From: Legionella antarctica | GTDB lineage: Bacteria; Pseudomonadota; Gammaproteobacteria; Legionellales; Legionellaceae | Reading direction: 5' to 3' | Length of the DNA: 64,000 bases | NCBI RefSeq assembly: GCF_011764505.1 | Contig: NZ_AP022839.1 | Coordinates: 3,021,001-3,085,000, forward strand | Part shown: positions 62,456 to 64,000 of the stretch, piece after piece | Position numbering within the stretch: position 1 is the stretch's first letter | How the letters are laid out: each line of letters opens with the position of its first letter | The notes under the pieces: generated by a model | What the model saw: the letters and a program-made list of their open reading frames with translations, nothing else | Databases searched by the model: none | What the model was told of the DNA's origin: nothing | Translations under genes and position numbers: made by a program

Positions 62456-62507
62456 CCCTGGAAAACACAGTGACACTGGGATAATGAATAAAAACAAAGA
62501 TTCAATT

Positions 62508-64000
62508 TTATTTGTCGGTCTTTTTTGAATTGCTTTCTGATAGTTCCAGAATGATTTCGACTGCACGGGTTGCTGCGTCATGAAATGGCTGAAAAATGAC
62601 TTCAATTCCTGCGTTTTTTAATAGTTCCATTTCCGAAATATGCTGCGTGATTACTGCAATGCGACTGCGAACTTTAGCTTGTTTCATGGTTTCGGTCAAA
62701 ATAATTCTTGGATCTTGATGGGTCACCCCAAGCAAGTGTTGTGGAATCGTGCAAATAATCCATTTCGCTTGATTTAAAGGCAAGGAAGCAACAAACTCCA
62801 TATCGCAAGCATCCCCATAGATTGCGTCATATCCCTGATCCCCCCAATCTCTTACTGCATCGGGATTAAAATCAACTGCTAATACGTTCAATTTTTTCTC
62901 TATTAATAATTTTGCTATCGCTTTTCCAAAACGTCCTAAACCCAAAATAATGATGTCATAGTTTTGCTTATTTATTGATGCGCCAATTTCTTTCCTCTCG
63001 CGATGGGATATTCCGCGTTCAAAAAGGGACAAGATGGGTTCCAACCAAAGGTAAAGAGTTTGTGAATAAGTAATCATGTATACCGAAAGAGCAATGGTAA
63101 TCAAACCAACAAGTGTAACTAATCCTAAAGATTCCGTTGAAACATGTCCTAACGTCACCCCCATTGCCATAAATATTAATGAGAATTCACTGATTTGAGC
63201 AACAGTCAATCCTGCTAAAAATCCTGTACGCTTGCGGTAACCCATCGCTCCCATGATGGCTAACACGATAAGTGGATTTCCAATCAAGACAAATAGAGAG
63301 AAAACGATTGCCGGTATAATCTGAGACCCAAGCTGGTTTAAACTCAATTGCGAGCCTAAGGCAATAAAGAAAAAAAGTAATAAGAAATCTCGCAACGAAG
63401 AAACCTTGCGGCAATGGTGTCTCTGATGGGCGTTGATGCCAATGAGATACCTGCAATCAGTCCTCCCAATTCTTTGCTAAAGCCCAAATAACTGCCTAAA
63501 GTTGCCATGAATGCGGCGAAAGCGATAGCAAAAATAATCAATAACTCTGGGGAGTGAGCTATACGATTAACTAAAGGATTAGCCAGATAACGGATGAAAA
63601 GACCAACCAGGATTAAAAGCGTGATACCGTAGACAAATACCATAGCAATATGTGTTGTATAGCTCACTCCGTTTTCCTGGCTGCCAATACCAAATGCGGA
63701 TAATGTGATCATGGCCAAAACAACTACCAGATCTTGCACAATGAGAAATCCGATTGCAATACGGCCATGAAGCGAATCCACTTCATGTTTATCGGAAAGC
63801 AGCTTGACGATAATGATGGTACTGGAAAACGTAAGAGCAACAGCTACATAAAGTGCAGTCACTGAATCCATGCCCAGGCCTATTGCAATAAAAAAACCAA
63901 TCAGGGAGGTAAACAACACTTGGCCAAGTCCTGTAGCCAAAGAGACCAATCCCAATGTTTTTATTAAATGGAGATCCAGCTTCAGGCCAACAAGAAAAAG
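62508..64000 (-). pseudogene. Kef-type antiporter with TrkA-N domain, frameshifted
   Basis: Two overlapping frames together make a monovalent cation:proton antiporter-2 (KefB/KefC type). The upstream frame (63356 to beyond the window) holds membrane segments and ends the conserved run GLIAGISLASTPIRDTIAAR. The downstream frame resumes at LRDFLLLFFFIALGSQLSL, and ends in a TrkA-N domain (DIIILGLGRFGKAIAKLL, then VLAVDFNPD). The shift is at about 63400, where GGTTTCTTCG has one T fewer than needed. It could be a real one-base loss or a sequencing error. The N-terminus lies outside the window. Confidence 0.8.

Overview
The window reads as a chromosomal segment of a Legionella species. The evidence is moderately low G+C, a bdhA-patD gene pair of the kind described in L. 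pneumophila next to motAB, an ankyrin protein resembling the Dot/Icm effector AnkK/LegA5, and several cytosolic proteins with polar tails that look like Dot/Icm substrates. The species cannot be fixed from the sequence alone. I saw no rRNA, tRNA or CRISPR array.

Layout. 1-4040: a TfoX-like gene, a higBA relic with a truncated toxin, an internally deleted IS4-family element, a secreted fasciclin protein, and a photolyase-related gene cut off by an insertion. 4041-6548: two head-on copies of one IS3-family element (IS3-I) and a 29-30 bp minisatellite. 6549-23074: mostly core genes (QEGLA metallopeptidase, dapA with a short BamC-like lipoprotein, bdhA-patD-acetoacetate decarboxylase, motAB, a MidA-like methyltransferase, a serine-type permease, radA), with an AnkK-like gene and a small effector candidate. 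23075-27359: a complete IS66-family element of the transposase-only type with 80 bp terminal repeats, then a paralogous effector candidate. 27360-39756: housekeeping genes (xseB-ispA, bioC, comF, an rseP-like protease, hemA-prfA-prmC, dksA). These are split by about 4 kb of amplified repeats carrying broken copies of the rseP 3' region and two more IS3-I copies. 39757-46641: an IS nest with two identical inverted IS66 copies, an IS21 remnant and a second IS3-family element (IS3-II). 46642-64000: accessory and stress genes, including three universal stress protein genes, a nitroreductase, a GT87 membrane glycosyltransferase, an M28 peptidase lacking its catalytic glutamates, a VWA protein, an unknown effector-like protein, an SDR, a proline iminopeptidase and a frameshifted Kef-type antiporter that runs off the edge.

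How the genes work together. bdhA, patD and the acetoacetate decarboxylase gene are nearly contiguous and fit 3-hydroxybutyrate/acetoacetate use plus a phospholipase. hemA, prfA and prmC overlap; PrmC methylates the release factor encoded just upstream. dapA and its lipoprotein copy the dapA-bamC order of enterobacteria. xseB overlaps ispA. The window has at least ten IS copies or remnants of six kinds. Target-site duplications, nesting and missing flanks allow part of their order of arrival to be read, including at least two deletion scars.
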